Assembly (NCBI GenBank): GCA_964530825.1
Contig: CAZHCA010000025.1
Location: 1-63,381 of the forward strand
From: CAZHCA01 sp964530825
GTDB lineage: Bacteria > Bacteroidota > Bacteroidia > Chitinophagales > Saprospiraceae
Length of the DNA: 63,381 bases
Direction: 5' to 3'
Position numbers and translations under genes: made by a program. This document shows, one piece after another, positions 35,234 through 44,891 of the stretch. Position 1 is the stretch's first letter. Every line of letters begins with the position of its first letter. The notes below the pieces were generated by a model that was not told the origin of the DNA, did not search any database, and saw only the letters and a list, made by a program, of their open reading frames with translations.

Positions 35234-37045
35234 ATGAAAGCGCCTAAGTCCCTGCTTGCTCTTTCCTTTTGTTTTCTGTTCCTCACTTACATGGGCATGG
35301 GGTGGTACCCTAAATGGAAGCAGGCCCGTACCGAAGCCACCCTGAGCTGGGACGTTTCCGGCTATTACCTGTACTTACCAGCGATTTTCATCTACCAGGA
35401 TATCAAACAATGTGGGTTTAAGGATTACGTACTGGATACCTATTACCCCACCCCCGATTTTCAGCAGGCCTTTAAGCACGAGTCGGGGAATTACGTGATG
35501 AAATATTCTTGCGGGCAGGCACTGGTGTTTTTGCCGGCGTTTTCGGTGGCACACCTTTATGCCCAGAATGATCCGATATACAAGGCTGATGGCTTTTCCA
35601 CGCCCTATCAGTTGGCCATCAATATCAATAGTTTGCTGGTGGCTTTCCTAGGGTTATTGGTGCTGCGCAGGGTATTGTTGTACTACTTCAGCGACGGGGT
35701 TACGGCCCTGGTGCTTCTGGTCTTGGTTGTTGGCACCAACTATCTCGACTATTCGGCCATTAACGGGGCCATGACGCACAATTCCCTGTTTACGATTTAC
35801 GCCTTGCTGCTTTACACGACCATTCATTTTTATCGTCGCCCTACCTGGGGGGGCGCCCTGGCTATCGGGTTGCTGGTGGGTTGGGCGGCTTTGATCCGCC
35901 CTACCGAACTCTTGTCCTGCCTGATCCCGGTTTTATGGGGATTGTCCGGTTTTACCCGACAGGCGATTCGGGAAAGGCTGGCCTTTTTTCAAAAAAACCG
36001 GCAAAAGTTATTGTTGGCCGTACTGGCTTGTGGAGCAGTTGGTTTTATTCAATTGATTTACTGGAAATACGCTACCGGCGACTGGATCGTCTATAGTTAC
36101 GAAGAGCAGGGGTTCAGTTGGTTGCGTCCACACATCCACGGTGGACTTATCAGTACCCGGGCCGGATGGTTGGTCTATACGCCCATGATGGGGCTGGCAT
36201 TGATTGGCTTTTATCCGCTCTACCGGCAACACCGCCAAGTGTGGACAGCCTGCCTGGTTTTTTCCCTGCTTTTTATCTATGTTACCATCGCCTGGGATAT
36301 CTGGTGGTACGGCGGCTCTCTGGGTCAGCGGGCTATGGTGCAGGCTTATCCCGTGCTGAGTTTTCCACTGGCGGCTTTTTTTGTATGGGTTGGTCGGGCC
36401 CGTGCTCGCTGGGTGAAAATTGCTGTAGGGGTAATCGTTTTGGCCTTTGCCTACCACAATATCTGGCTCACCCTCAACGCCCACCGGGGTGGGGTCCTCT
36501 CCCTGGGCTACATGACCGATGCGTACTTCCTCCGCGTTTTTTGGAAATATCGGGAGCAGCCTTTTGACCGTAAGCTACTCGATACCGATGAAGATTTTAA
36601 AGGGGAGCGCAGGGGAATAGAAAGCTTGTACTTCAACGATTTCGAAAGTGATACCTCGACGGCCGGTTGTGCTTTGGAGCCCATTCAGGGGGACCGGTCG
36701 CTGTGTCTGAACGGAGCCCGCCAACGCAGTAGACCCTACCGGACGCCTTTTGATGGGGCAGGGAAAAAATGGGTGCGTGCGGCAGCCGATTTTCGCATTC
36801 GCGAAAAGGAGTGGAGCACTTGGGAGATGACGCAATTCATTATTCGTTTTTACCGGAAAGACGAAGTGGTAAAGGAGCGGCTGATCCGCGTGCATCGTTT
36901 CCTCGACCACGGTCAAACCCGCCAGTTGTATATTGACTCCAAATGTCCACGGGCGCCTTTCACGCACGTCGCCGTTGCTTTCTATAATTCCGGAAGTAAT
37001 AAAGAAATCCTTATCGACAACCTAACCATTGAAGCTTTTAATTGA
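35234..37045 (+). CDS. Polytopic membrane protein, GT-C glycosyltransferase-like
   Basis: A 603-residue protein with about ten membrane segments in residues 1-430 and a soluble, beta-rich C-terminal domain (about 445-603). The early loop has SWDVSGYYLYLPAIFIYQD, resembling the acidic first loop of GT-C mannosyl- or arabinosyltransferases, and WAALIRPTELLS is typical too. Such enzymes transfer sugars from polyprenyl-phosphate donors. The gene overlaps the following GT2 gene by one base (TGATG); that enzyme could supply the lipid-linked sugar. Acceptor unknown. Confidence 0.75.
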   Translation: MKAPKSLLALSFCFLFLTYMGMGWYPKWKQARTEATLSWDVSGYYLYLPAIFIYQDIKQCGFKDYVLDTYYPTPDFQQAFKHESGNYVMKYSCGQALVFLPAFSVAHLYAQNDPIYKADGFSTPYQLAININSLLVAFLGLLVLRRVLLYYFSDGVTALVLLVLVVGTNYLDYSAINGAMTHNSLFTIYALLLYTTIHFYRRPTWGGALAIGLLVGWAALIRPTELLSCLIPVLWGLSGFTRQAIRERLAFFQKNRQKLLLAVLACGAVGFIQLIYWKYATGDWIVYSYEEQGFSWLRPHIHGGLISTRAGWLVYTPMMGLALIGFYPLYRQHRQVWTACLVFSLLFIYVTIAWDIWWYGGSLGQRAMVQAYPVLSFPLAAFFVWVGRARARWVKIAVGVIVLAFAYHNIWLTLNAHRGGVLSLGYMTDAYFLRVFWKYREQPFDRKLLDTDEDFKGERRGIESLYFNDFESDTSTAGCALEPIQGDRSLCLNGARQRSRPYRTPFDGAGKKWVRAAADFRIREKEWSTWEMTQFIIRFYRKDEVVKERLIRVHRFLDHGQTRQLYIDSKCPRAPFTHVAVAFYNSGSNKEILIDNLTIEAFN

Positions 37046-37770
37046 TGCATACCTACCTGACCTTGTCGGTAATTATTCCGGCCTACAACGAAGCGCATAC
37101 CATCGAACCCATTCTGCAGCGGGTCCTCGACGCCCCCCTCCATGAGCAGGTGCGCAAGGAGATTATTGTTGTCAATGACTGCTCCAAAGATCAGACCCCG
37201 GAGCGGGTGCAACATTTTATGGACCAACATCCAGAAGCCAATATTCAATTGTGGAGTCACGAGGTCAACCAGGGAAAAGGGGCGGCCCTACACACGGGCA
37301 TTGAGCATTCTAGCGGCGATTTTGTAGTGGTGCAGGATGCCGATCTGGAATACGATCCCAGCGAGTTTAACCGACTGCTGCAACCCATACTCGATGGCTT
37401 CGCCGACGTTGTTTACGGCTCGCGCTTCGTCAGCGGCAATCCCCACCGCATCCTGTTCTTCTGGCACTCGATCGGCAACAAGTTTTTGACCTTCCTCTCC
37501 AATATGTTTACCAACCTCAACCTTACGGACATGGAGACCTGCTATAAAATGTTTCGCGGAGAGATCATCCGCAGCCTGGACCTGAAGGAAAAGCGCTTCG
37601 GTTTCGAACCCGAAGTGACGGCGAAGATGTCGCGGGTAAAAGGTATCCGTATTTACGAGGTGGGGATCTCTTACTACGGCCGCACCTACGAAGAAGGCAA
37701 AAAGATCAACTGGAAAGACGGCTTCCGGGCGATCTATTGTATCCTGAAGTATAATTTGTTTGCGAGGTAG
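37045..37770 (+). CDS. GT2 glycosyltransferase, polyprenyl-phosphate sugar synthase type
   Basis: A 241-residue family 2 glycosyltransferase. LSVIIPAYNEAHTIEPIL opens the nucleotide-sugar fold, VVQDADLEYDP holds the DxD-type metal site, and GSRFVSGNPHR and METCYKMFRGE fit the dolichyl-phosphate-mannose-synthase group. It lacks membrane segments. It probably makes a polyprenyl-phosphate sugar for the overlapping GT-C-like protein. The start ATG at 37045 is taken over a TTG one codon earlier. Confidence 0.9.
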   Translation: MHTYLTLSVIIPAYNEAHTIEPILQRVLDAPLHEQVRKEIIVVNDCSKDQTPERVQHFMDQHPEANIQLWSHEVNQGKGAALHTGIEHSSGDFVVVQDADLEYDPSEFNRLLQPILDGFADVVYGSRFVSGNPHRILFFWHSIGNKFLTFLSNMFTNLNLTDMETCYKMFRGEIIRSLDLKEKRFGFEPEVTAKMSRVKGIRIYEVGISYYGRTYEEGKKINWKDGFRAIYCILKYNLFAR

Positions 37771-37873
37771 GTTCTGCCAGGACATAATACAAGACCGGGT
37801 GCGCATTTAGCAAGCAACCCGTTGCCCCCAGACAGGATGGCTAAGGGCTTGTCTCGGTGCCCGTAATGCCCGC

Positions 37874-37902
37874 AGCGCAGCTCCTATGGAGCTGCGCTTT
37901 CG
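37874..37902 (+). terminator. Hairpin after the glycosyltransferase pair
   Basis: AGCGCAGCTCC, TAT, GGAGCTGCGCT form an 11-bp stem with a 3-base loop, followed by a short TT. It lies about 100 bases after the GT2 stop. The lack of a long T tract lowers confidence. Confidence 0.5.
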
Positions 37903-38061
37903 CAGTTGCTCACATAAGATCGCGCACTAAGCTTTTTACCGTTCGGCCCGTAGTACATGGCAACGGTATTGCGGGAGTAAGCTTTCGGTTCCTCAATCCA
38001 TAATTGCGCGCGAACCCGTCTGACAAGGAGCTTGTTTTTTTATTGAAGCAAAATCAAAAAC

Positions 38062-38283
38062 ATGGCTGATGATTCGGAAGGCAAAAAGGCGGTCGACCAG
38101 TCGTTCAACAGGGTCAAAACGAGCTATCGGTCTATAGACAAAAAGCTCACCCTGGACAAGGGGGATAGTCTCCCCTTGTTGATCGGAAAAATATTGCTGC
38201 GCATTTTACTAATCTTTTTTATGATTCTACTATCGCCCTTTCTGATTGTGGGATTGATATTTGCCCTGATCGCCGCCCTATGA
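38062..38283 (+). CDS. Small one- or two-span membrane protein
   Basis: A 73-residue protein with a charged N-terminus (ADDSEGKKAVDQSFNRVKTSYRS) and a hydrophobic C-terminal half (about 38-73). Its stop overlaps the next start (ATGA), which supports a real, coupled gene. No family is recognised. Confidence 0.65.
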   Translation: MADDSEGKKAVDQSFNRVKTSYRSIDKKLTLDKGDSLPLLIGKILLRILLIFFMILLSPFLIVGLIFALIAAL

Positions 38284-38648
38284 TGAGTAAGCGACAATTG
38301 TTTTGGGTTAGTCTGCTCCTCTTTATCATGCACCAGATCCTGCAGAAGGGAATGGGCATTCATCTGTTTTTCCTACACGCCTATCTGGATCCTTTTCTCA
38401 CCATGCCTCTGATCCTTGGTATTTTGAACTGGGAACGTCGTTGGCGCTACGGTGCTGCTCCGCTTCAGTTATGGGAAATTGCGGTAGTCACGATTGGGGT
38501 CAGCCTACTGTTTGAGTGGGGCCTCCCGCACTGGGACCACCGCGCCACAGCCGACGCATACGATGTAGTGGCCTACGGGCTGGGTTCGGCGGTTTATGTG
38601 TGGGCGAGAAAAGAGCGCAATGTCTCTGTTGATCAAATGAAAGATTGA
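38280..38648 (+). CDS. Small integral membrane protein, Bacteroidota family
   Basis: A 122-residue protein with three to four membrane segments and the pattern FLHAYLDPFLTMPLILG...FEWGLPHWD...AYDVVAYGLGSAVY. Similar short proteins are common in Bacteroidota, where they are sometimes labelled magnesium-citrate transporter from automatic transfer; I see no evidence for that role. It overlaps the preceding small membrane protein by four bases. Confidence 0.75.
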   Translation: MMSKRQLFWVSLLLFIMHQILQKGMGIHLFFLHAYLDPFLTMPLILGILNWERRWRYGAAPLQLWEIAVVTIGVSLLFEWGLPHWDHRATADAYDVVAYGLGSAVYVWARKERNVSVDQMKD

Positions 38649-39000
38649 AATGCATTATCAACTTATAATATCCACCTCTTAGTATTTGCATTTATTGGTG
38701 AAAAAGTTGCTAGCTAAAAATCCTTCACTGGGGTTGCCATCAGTAACGTTCGAGGCATCCCTTAATCCTTTCCAGGAGCCACGCCAACGGCGCAAAAGCA
38801 ACGGAATACCGGGTTGGCCTTAATTGATCTGCAGGTCTGGTCGGTAGCTCTATTGGTGAGCCATTGGAAAGGCCGGAGAAGAGGTGATAGTTGACGCACC
38901 GGCTACGCGTACGAAAACCCAAGCTTACCGCACGAGTCAGAAAAGTTGTTGGCCCTTCCGGAGCTAATCTTGGAGAGGCTCGAATTATCCCGCTTTACTG
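38649..39000. other. Intergenic gap, nothing recognised
   Basis: It separates the small membrane protein pair from the convergent trkH. A 60-codon minus-strand frame at 38740-38922 has no recognisable content and is not called. Confidence 0.5.
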
Positions 39001-40452
39001 CTAATTGCTCCGCCAGAAATAAGGACTAAACAACACTAGTATCGTAAAGATTTCCAGGCGCCCCAGCAGCATGAGAATAGCTAAAAACACTTTAACGCCC
39101 GGTTTGAGGAAGGCGAAATTTTGGACCGGACCGACCTCACCGATACCCGGGCCGACGTTGCCCAGCGAGGTGGCGGTAGCGCCGATGGCAGTGAGAAAAT
39201 CGAGACCGGAAGCGGCCAGCACCAACGAGCCCATCACAAAGAGGATGAGGTAAAGGAGTAAAAAGATGATGATGTGGGTAAGAATGCGCGGCGGTACTAC
39301 TTTGCCGTTGAGTTTGAGGGGTAATATTGCCCGCGGATGGATGATGCGCCGGAACTCCATAAAGGAGTTGCGGAAAAACACCAGGTGCCGGATGAGTTTG
39401 ATGCCGCCGCTGGTGGAACCGGCGCAGGCACCCAGAAACATCATGACGAAAAAAAGCATGGTCATACCGGACGACCAGGCGGTATAATCGGCCGTCACGT
39501 ACCCGGTGGTCGTAATAACCGAGATGATCATAAACAGGCTTTCGCGGAAGGCCTGCTCAAAGGAATGATGCGTATTGCGAATGACACTAAAGGTCACGAC
39601 GGCTGTGAGGGCAAAGACAATGACCCAGTAGGCCTTGAATTCATCGCTTTCCCAAACTTTATCGAATCGCCTTTTCAAACCGTAATAGATCACGGTGTAG
39701 TTCGTGCCGGCAATAAACATAAACGCAGCGATGGTGTACTGAATGTCGGCCTGATCGAAATAGGCCATGCTGGCGTTGCGCGTAGAAAAACCGCCGGTAG
39801 CCATGGTGGTAAAGGCGTGGTTGACGGCGTCGTACAGCGTCATGCCTTCCAACCAGAGCAGCCCGGTGAGCAAAGCCGTCAGGGCCACGTAGATGACCCA
39901 GAGGCGCTTGGCCGTCTCCCGGATGCGCGGATGCAATTTGTCGGAAGTGGGACCAGGCGCCTCGGCAACGAAAAGCTCGATGCCGCCGATACCCAGCAAG
40001 GGGAAGATAGCCACGGTAAGTACGATAATACCCATGCCGCCGATCCATTGGGTGAGACTGCGCCAGTAAAGGATGCCGCGTGGCAGGGCCTCGATATCCT
40101 CAATAATGGTGGCGCCCGTGGTCGTCATGCCTGAAACCGTTTCGAACAGGGCATCGATGATACTACCCGTGAGTCCGCAGTAGATGTAAGGCAACGAGCC
40201 GAAGGTGACCATCACCAGCCAGCCGGTTGCCACAATCAGGTAACCCTCGCGTTTGCGAATGGTCAGTTGAGCTTTTTGGGTAAAAAACCAAAGCGGCGTA
40301 CCGATCAGGATGGTGGTAAGGCCAGCGTATAACAGCGCCCCAGCATCGCCCGAGTCGTAGGCGTAAGCAATGGGGATCCCGGTAAACATCAGGGCGCCAA
40401 GCAACATCAGCAAGACGCCCATGACCCTTAAGATCGGTTTGAAGTCGACCAT
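39001..40452 (-). CDS. trkH: TrkH-type potassium uptake channel subunit
   Basis: A 483-residue membrane protein of the TrkH/KtrB superfamily, the ion-conducting part of a Na+/H+-linked potassium system. Selectivity-filter loops include SGMTTTGATI, TMATGGFST, ISVITTTGYVTADY and TATSLGNVGPG, one per repeat. About 8-10 membrane segments plus pore loops are visible. It starts 5 bases after trkA's stop, so the two form an operon. Confidence 0.93.
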   Translation of the reverse strand: MVDFKPILRVMGVLLMLLGALMFTGIPIAYAYDSGDAGALLYAGLTTILIGTPLWFFTQKAQLTIRKREGYLIVATGWLVMVTFGSLPYIYCGLTGSIIDALFETVSGMTTTGATIIEDIEALPRGILYWRSLTQWIGGMGIIVLTVAIFPLLGIGGIELFVAEAPGPTSDKLHPRIRETAKRLWVIYVALTALLTGLLWLEGMTLYDAVNHAFTTMATGGFSTRNASMAYFDQADIQYTIAAFMFIAGTNYTVIYYGLKRRFDKVWESDEFKAYWVIVFALTAVVTFSVIRNTHHSFEQAFRESLFMIISVITTTGYVTADYTAWSSGMTMLFFVMMFLGACAGSTSGGIKLIRHLVFFRNSFMEFRRIIHPRAILPLKLNGKVVPPRILTHIIIFLLLYLILFVMGSLVLAASGLDFLTAIGATATSLGNVGPGIGEVGPVQNFAFLKPGVKVFLAILMLLGRLEIFTILVLFSPYFWRSN

Positions 40453-40457
40453 GGCGA

Positions 40458-41798
40458 TCAGCGAAACAGTTGTTCCAGCTTGGTAATCGCCTCGGGCAGG
40501 GCAAAGACGATCACCTTATCGTTGACCTGAAGCTGGAAATCGCCATCGGGGATCATGCTTTCGTGCCCCCGGATGACCCCGCCGATCAGCGACTTTTGCG
40601 GCAGGTGCAGGGAGCGCAGCGGCTTGCGCGTTAGCTGGTTTTTCTTATGCACGACGAATTCGATGATTTCGGCATCCACTCCGTGTAGGCTTGTAATGGC
40701 TTCGATCTTACCCTTGCGCACATAGCGGAAGATGTTGTTGGCTGCGATCAGTTTTTTATTGATCAGGGTGTCGACGCCAATGTTTTGCGAAAGGTGGATG
40801 TATTCCTTATTTTCTACCTGGGCGATGGTTTTGAATACTCCGTGGTTTTTAGCCGTCAGGCTGGCAATGATGTTGGTCTCGGAGTTGGGCGTCAAGGCGA
40901 TGAAGGCATCCATGTTGTCGAGCCCCTCTTCGACCAACAGCTCGATATTGTCGGCCTCTCCATTGATGATCAGGGTATCATTGAGGTCTTCGGCGACTCG
41001 CCGGCAGATATTTTTATCGCGTTCGATCAAGGTGACGTTATAGTCGCGTTCCAGTCGCTTGGCGGTCGAAACGGCCAGGCTGGTCCCACCCAGGATCATC
41101 ACGTTGCGGATGTTCATCCGCTTGATGCCTACCGATTCTTCCAGTCGATCGATATTTTCCTGGCGGGTTATGAAGTAGATGTGGTCGTTGCGCCGCAGGA
41201 TGGTTTCGCCCCGCGGGATGATGGTTTCGTGGCCGCGCAAGATGGCAATGGGACGCAAGGTCAGGTCGGTCTCCAGGTTTTTGAAATTGCGCAGTTGCTT
41301 ATTGATCAGCGGCGAAAAATCATCGAGGGTGAAGCCCGCCAGGTAGAGCCGACCCTCTTCAAACTCGAATAAATCGGTAAAAGAACACTGCTTGACCAGG
41401 CGTTCGATCTCGTCGGCTGCCAACTCCTGGGGCGAGATGAGGGCGTCGATACCCAGCTCTTCAAACGTCTGGCGCTGCTTTTCGCACAGGTACTCGTGAT
41501 TGCGAACCCGGGCGATGGTTTGCTTGGCACCCAGGCGCTTGGCCAGGATAGCCGTCATGAGGTTATTTTTTTCGGAGGTAGTCACGGCCAAAACCAGATT
41601 CGCACGTTGGATGTCAACCTGCTCGAGGGTTTTGATCGAAGAGGAGTCGCCGCGAATAGTCAGCACATCCAGGTGGGTCGCTGCGTAATCCAGTACCTCC
41701 TGGCTGGTATCGATCAATACGATGTCCTGGTTTTCGTAGCTCAGCAGCTTCGCCAGGTGGAAACCGATGTCTCCGGCGCCCGCTATGACGATTTTCAT
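40458..41798 (-). CDS. trkA: TrkA potassium-channel regulatory subunit
   Basis: A 446-residue cytoplasmic protein with two RCK units. Each has a Rossmann NAD-binding domain (MKIVIAGAGDIGFHLAKLL at residue 1; NVMILGGTSLAVSTAKRL near 230) and a C-terminal TrkA_C ligand domain. It gates TrkH in response to nucleotides. The start at 41798 is at the Rossmann strand; a longer frame to 41846 adds 16 unlikely residues. Gene order is trkA-trkH. Confidence 0.94.
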   Translation of the reverse strand: MKIVIAGAGDIGFHLAKLLSYENQDIVLIDTSQEVLDYAATHLDVLTIRGDSSSIKTLEQVDIQRANLVLAVTTSEKNNLMTAILAKRLGAKQTIARVRNHEYLCEKQRQTFEELGIDALISPQELAADEIERLVKQCSFTDLFEFEEGRLYLAGFTLDDFSPLINKQLRNFKNLETDLTLRPIAILRGHETIIPRGETILRRNDHIYFITRQENIDRLEESVGIKRMNIRNVMILGGTSLAVSTAKRLERDYNVTLIERDKNICRRVAEDLNDTLIINGEADNIELLVEEGLDNMDAFIALTPNSETNIIASLTAKNHGVFKTIAQVENKEYIHLSQNIGVDTLINKKLIAANNIFRYVRKGKIEAITSLHGVDAEIIEFVVHKKNQLTRKPLRSLHLPQKSLIGGVIRGHESMIPDGDFQLQVNDKVIVFALPEAITKLEQLFR

Positions 41799-42021
41799 TG
41801 TTGTTTGGATTATTAATGACGGTTGTACCGCATGTACCACCGCCAAACTTCTATATTTTCAGCCTGCAGAATCAGCTATCCGGGTCGTTTTATCGTTATG
41901 GTAAGAGTAATGCTGAGCTACTGCAGTGCTGCAAATATTCCATAAAAAAGTTACAAAAAACAAATCCTTCGGAGCGGATAGTGCTCCGCATACAAGGACC
42001 GAATAAATTACAAACAACGGT

Positions 42022-42480
42022 ATGAAAATTTTGATGATCTGCCTGGGTAATATCTGTCGTTCTCCCCTGGCGGAAGGCATTTTACGCAAAAAGATTGAGG
42101 AACACGGGCTGGATTGGCGCGTTGAGTCGGCGGGCACCGGCAACTGGCACATTGGGGAGGCGCCCGACCCACGCTCGGTAGCGACTGCTCGTAGACATGG
42201 ACTCGACATTACCTACCAACGCGCCCGGCAGGTGCGCCCCAGCGATTTGGATGCCTTCGACCTCCTGCTGGCAATGGATGAATCCAACTATCACGACGTG
42301 CTGGCGCTCGCCCAGACCGGTGCACAGCAGAAAAAGGTGAAAATGATCCTCGATTTCGTACATCCCGGCGAGCGACGCAGCGTGCCCGACCCCTACTGGA
42401 ACGATAACGGCTTCGAACACGTTTATCAGCTGCTCGAGGAGGCTTGCGAACGGGTGGTAGCCACCTACGTGGAAGCGTAA
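42022..42480 (+). CDS. Low-molecular-weight protein-tyrosine phosphatase
   Basis: A 152-residue LMW-PTP. The P-loop is CLGNICRS (Cys7, Arg13) and the general acid is in DPYWND near residue 124. It dephosphorylates phosphotyrosine, often of kinases that control polysaccharide export; related enzymes also act as arsenate reductases, but the DPYW acid loop favours a phosphatase. It stands alone, divergent from trkA. Confidence 0.93.
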   Translation: MKILMICLGNICRSPLAEGILRKKIEEHGLDWRVESAGTGNWHIGEAPDPRSVATARRHGLDITYQRARQVRPSDLDAFDLLLAMDESNYHDVLALAQTGAQQKKVKMILDFVHPGERRSVPDPYWNDNGFEHVYQLLEEACERVVATYVEA

Positions 42481-42504
42481 AGGAGCTAATTTTCGGGGAA
42501 GCAC

Positions 42505-42538
42505 AATTTGTGAACATAGCAGTCAGCATTCACAAATT
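42505..42538 (+). terminator. Hairpin after the phosphatase gene
   Basis: AATTTGTGAA and TTCACAAATT form a perfect 10-bp stem around a 14-base loop, 25 bases after the stop, followed by TTGGCTTTT. The AT-rich stem makes it moderate. Confidence 0.5.
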
Positions 42539-43081
42539 TTGGCTTTTCAGACGATCTCTAAGTAGTAAATGACTGAAGCCCTGATCGAAGAAGATATACG
42601 AGCTGGGAGCATGTATGGCTGCTACATCAGATTTTATCGCCTGCACAAGATCGGGCCCCGGATGACCGCCGTCTTGCGCAAGTCGTGCGCGTTTTTTAGT
42701 CCGGGGGCCTAAATTCGGGATTTTCGGGGGATTGGAAAAGGGGGGGTAGACTAAATGATCTCAATAGGAATACACAAAGAAATAAGCTGACCAACACTTG
42801 TCAAAATGTCAAACTTCCTTAATTTTATATTAATAGGTAAAACTGGCTGACATCCAAAATAAGCGCTCCCCTTCGCATTTAAACCTACCGAATGCATGGA
42901 AATGTGCTTAATCATCCAATCCATTCTTGGGCTTTTGAGAGGACGTATCTCCTGATTGGAGAACCGACTTAACCTGGATGCTGTATCGCAGGGTTCAAAC
43001 TGCAATTTGAGCAACCAATGTTACTGGTTTTGCTACTACCTACCATTTGAACAATCGATACATTCGGAGAAAGCCTAGTAA
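42539..43081. other. Gap before the CRISPR locus, no confident gene
   Basis: A 47-codon plus-strand frame at 42569-42712 (MTEALIEEDIRAG...) and an 87-codon minus-strand frame at 42751-43014 have no recognisable domain. Composition changes near 42720 from GC-rich to AT-richer. This may mark the left border of the acquired CRISPR locus and should contain the WYL gene's promoter. Confidence 0.4.
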
Positions 43082-44002
43082 ATGGAACACGAATACGGTA
43101 CAAAAGCGCGCCTGTTGCGTGTAATGCGGGCTATCATGGAGCAACCTTTCCGCTACACCAAGAAAGAATTGGCGGAACTATATGGGGTGCATGAGGATAC
43201 TATCAAGCAGGATTTTGAGGCTTTTCGAACAGCGGGCTTCGATTTGGAATACGATCGAGGAACGTATCGCTATGGATTTAAGGTAGATAAGCCATTCGAA
43301 GAGCTGAAGAGCCTCTTTCAGCTTGAAGAAGCGGATCTGTTGCGGCTGCTTCGAGCTTTTGATCAGCTAGCTCTGGGCGATCCGGAGTTTGTGCGATTAA
43401 GAGATCGACTAGCTTCCCTTTTGGAGTACACTCAACGAGAACACGCTTATATGCGACGGCCCTACCTGACCAAAGTGAAGCTTTTGGAGCAGGCCCGCAC
43501 TGAAAAACGGCAAGTACTGCTGGTAGATTATCATTCTTCCAACAGTAATGTGGTTGCCGATCGACGAGTGGAGCCCTTTTTTGCCCGGGCTGAGGACGAT
43601 ATTTTACAGGCCTTCGATGTGGACAAGCAGCTGCTTCGGCACTTTCGACTATCGCGGATCAAACGCATTCGCCTGCTGGATGCTCCCTGGGCATATGAGG
43701 AAAAGCATCAAATTCTGGCTACTGACCCTTTTCGCATAGTGGGCGATCAGCAGGTCATGGTGCATTTGCGTTTGCGGGTGGGGGCCTACAACGAGCTGGT
43801 CGAGCGTTTTCCGGCTTCCAAAGCCTATGTTCAGGAAGATGCGGAGGACGAGGGCGTTTTCGATTTCCAATGCCGGGTTAACCACCGGTTTTATGGGCTG
43901 ACCAACTTTATTCTGGGCTTTCACCATCAAATAGTAGAGGTGCTGGAACCTGAAGAGCTAAAGACGCATCTGCAAGCCGAGGCACAAAGGATGAAATTCT
44001 GA
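43082..44002 (+). CDS. WYL-domain transcriptional regulator of the CRISPR locus
   Basis: A 306-residue regulator with an N-terminal winged helix (about 5-62; YTKKELAELYGVHEDTIKQDFEAFRTAGFDLEYD) and a WYL domain (about 140-225; VLLVDYHSSNSNVVADRRVEPFF), plus a C-terminal WCX-like part. WYL domains sense nucleic-acid-like or nucleotide ligands and often control CRISPR and other defence genes. It precedes cas6 by 203 bases on the same strand. Direct repeats in that gap may be its binding sites. Confidence 0.88.
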   Translation: MEHEYGTKARLLRVMRAIMEQPFRYTKKELAELYGVHEDTIKQDFEAFRTAGFDLEYDRGTYRYGFKVDKPFEELKSLFQLEEADLLRLLRAFDQLALGDPEFVRLRDRLASLLEYTQREHAYMRRPYLTKVKLLEQARTEKRQVLLVDYHSSNSNVVADRRVEPFFARAEDDILQAFDVDKQLLRHFRLSRIKRIRLLDAPWAYEEKHQILATDPFRIVGDQQVMVHLRLRVGAYNELVERFPASKAYVQEDAEDEGVFDFQCRVNHRFYGLTNFILGFHHQIVEVLEPEELKTHLQAEAQRMKF

Positions 44003-44039
44003 GGTAGGGAGGTGACTACCCCTGCTGGTAACGAGCAGT

Positions 44040-44117
44040 AAACTCCCCTGTACGTTTGCCCAAAAAAAATGTTCCGGGTCACCAGTGTTTATGGGGCCTT
44101 TCCAAAAAACTCCCCTG
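44040..44117 (+). promoter_or_regulatory. Direct repeats in the cas6 upstream region
   Basis: AAACTCCCCTG occurs at 44040-44050 and again at 44107-44117, 67 bases apart, in the 203-base gap between the WYL gene and cas6. These could be operators for the WYL regulator. The repeat is seen; binding is inference. It does not match the CRISPR repeat. Confidence 0.35.
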
Positions 44118-44205
44118 CGCCATCTAGCTGGGGAAATAGGCACCCTGGTTGGGGCCATATCTTTGGGGTAGCAGCGAAATGAGAAAATAACCAAAAACAA
44201 AATTT

Positions 44206-44871
44206 ATGCGGATCTATCTTCATTTGACGCCCAATACGGAGCCCGTTCCATTCAACTACCAGCCTGCACTAGTCGGTGCTTTTCACAAGTGGCTGGGAGA
44301 AAATGAGCTGCACGATGAGATTTCGCTGTATTCATTGTCGTGGTTGAGAGGAGGAGCTTTAAGGAAGGATAATAAAGGTTTTGATTTCAAAAAGGGGGCA
44401 ACCTTTTGTATTTCATCTCCCTTAGAGAGCCTTCACCACAAAGCGGTAACAGGAGTTTTCAAAGACCAAGACATACGGTGGGGGATGCGCGTAGCGGAAG
44501 TTCGGCTTTGCCCAACTCCGGATTTCGGGCCTGATCACCGCTTTCTTACTCAAAGTCCCATTCTGGTGAAGCGCAATAGGCCAGAAGGGAATGGGCAGCA
44601 ATTTTATTTTCCAGCTGATCCCGAGGCGAATGAATTCCTGACTGATACGCTCCAAAGTAAGCTTCAAAAATTTGGATTAGATAAGCATGCAACTATTGCT
44701 TTTGATGATTCTTATCCAAACCCCAAAGTGAAACTCATTGAGTACAAGGGCATTCGTATAAAAGCATCCTATTGCCCTGTAATTGTTAAAGGTGACCCTC
44801 AAGCCGTTGCCTTCGCCTGGGAAGTGGGGGTGGGGAATAGTACGGGGATTGGATTTGGGGCGTTGCGGTAA
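44206..44871 (+). CDS. cas6: CRISPR RNA endonuclease Cas6
   Basis: A 221-residue RAMP protein. The N-terminal ferredoxin-like fold carries YQPALVGAFHKWLG with a candidate catalytic histidine (His27), and the C-terminus has the diagnostic glycine-rich loop GVGNSTGIGFGALR. Cas6 cuts the CRISPR transcript in each repeat, here presumably leaving an AUUGAAAC 5' handle. First gene of the cas operon; cas5 follows 20 bases later. Confidence 0.92.
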   Translation: MRIYLHLTPNTEPVPFNYQPALVGAFHKWLGENELHDEISLYSLSWLRGGALRKDNKGFDFKKGATFCISSPLESLHHKAVTGVFKDQDIRWGMRVAEVRLCPTPDFGPDHRFLTQSPILVKRNRPEGNGQQFYFPADPEANEFLTDTLQSKLQKFGLDKHATIAFDDSYPNPKVKLIEYKGIRIKASYCPVIVKGDPQAVAFAWEVGVGNSTGIGFGALR

Positions 44872-44891
44872 CATGCAAAAACATATTCATC

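Noticed and set aside
38740..38922. 60-codon minus-strand frame
   Set aside because: No domain or signal; treated as intergenic.
39337..40134. 265-codon plus-strand frame
   Set aside because: Antisense to trkH, with low-complexity His/Gly-rich content typical of shadows.
42022..42480. Arsenate reductase (ArsC type) instead of tyrosine phosphatase
   Set aside because: The DPYW acid loop and lack of the extra redox cysteines favour LMW-PTP, and the ars operon is 40 kb away.
42569..42712. 47-codon plus-strand frame MTEALIEEDIRAG...
   Set aside because: Faintly like a sigma-factor start, but too short, without a partner or recognisable motif.
42751..43014. 87-codon minus-strand frame
   Set aside because: No recognisable domain, no neighbour on that strand and an AT-rich context where chance frames are common.
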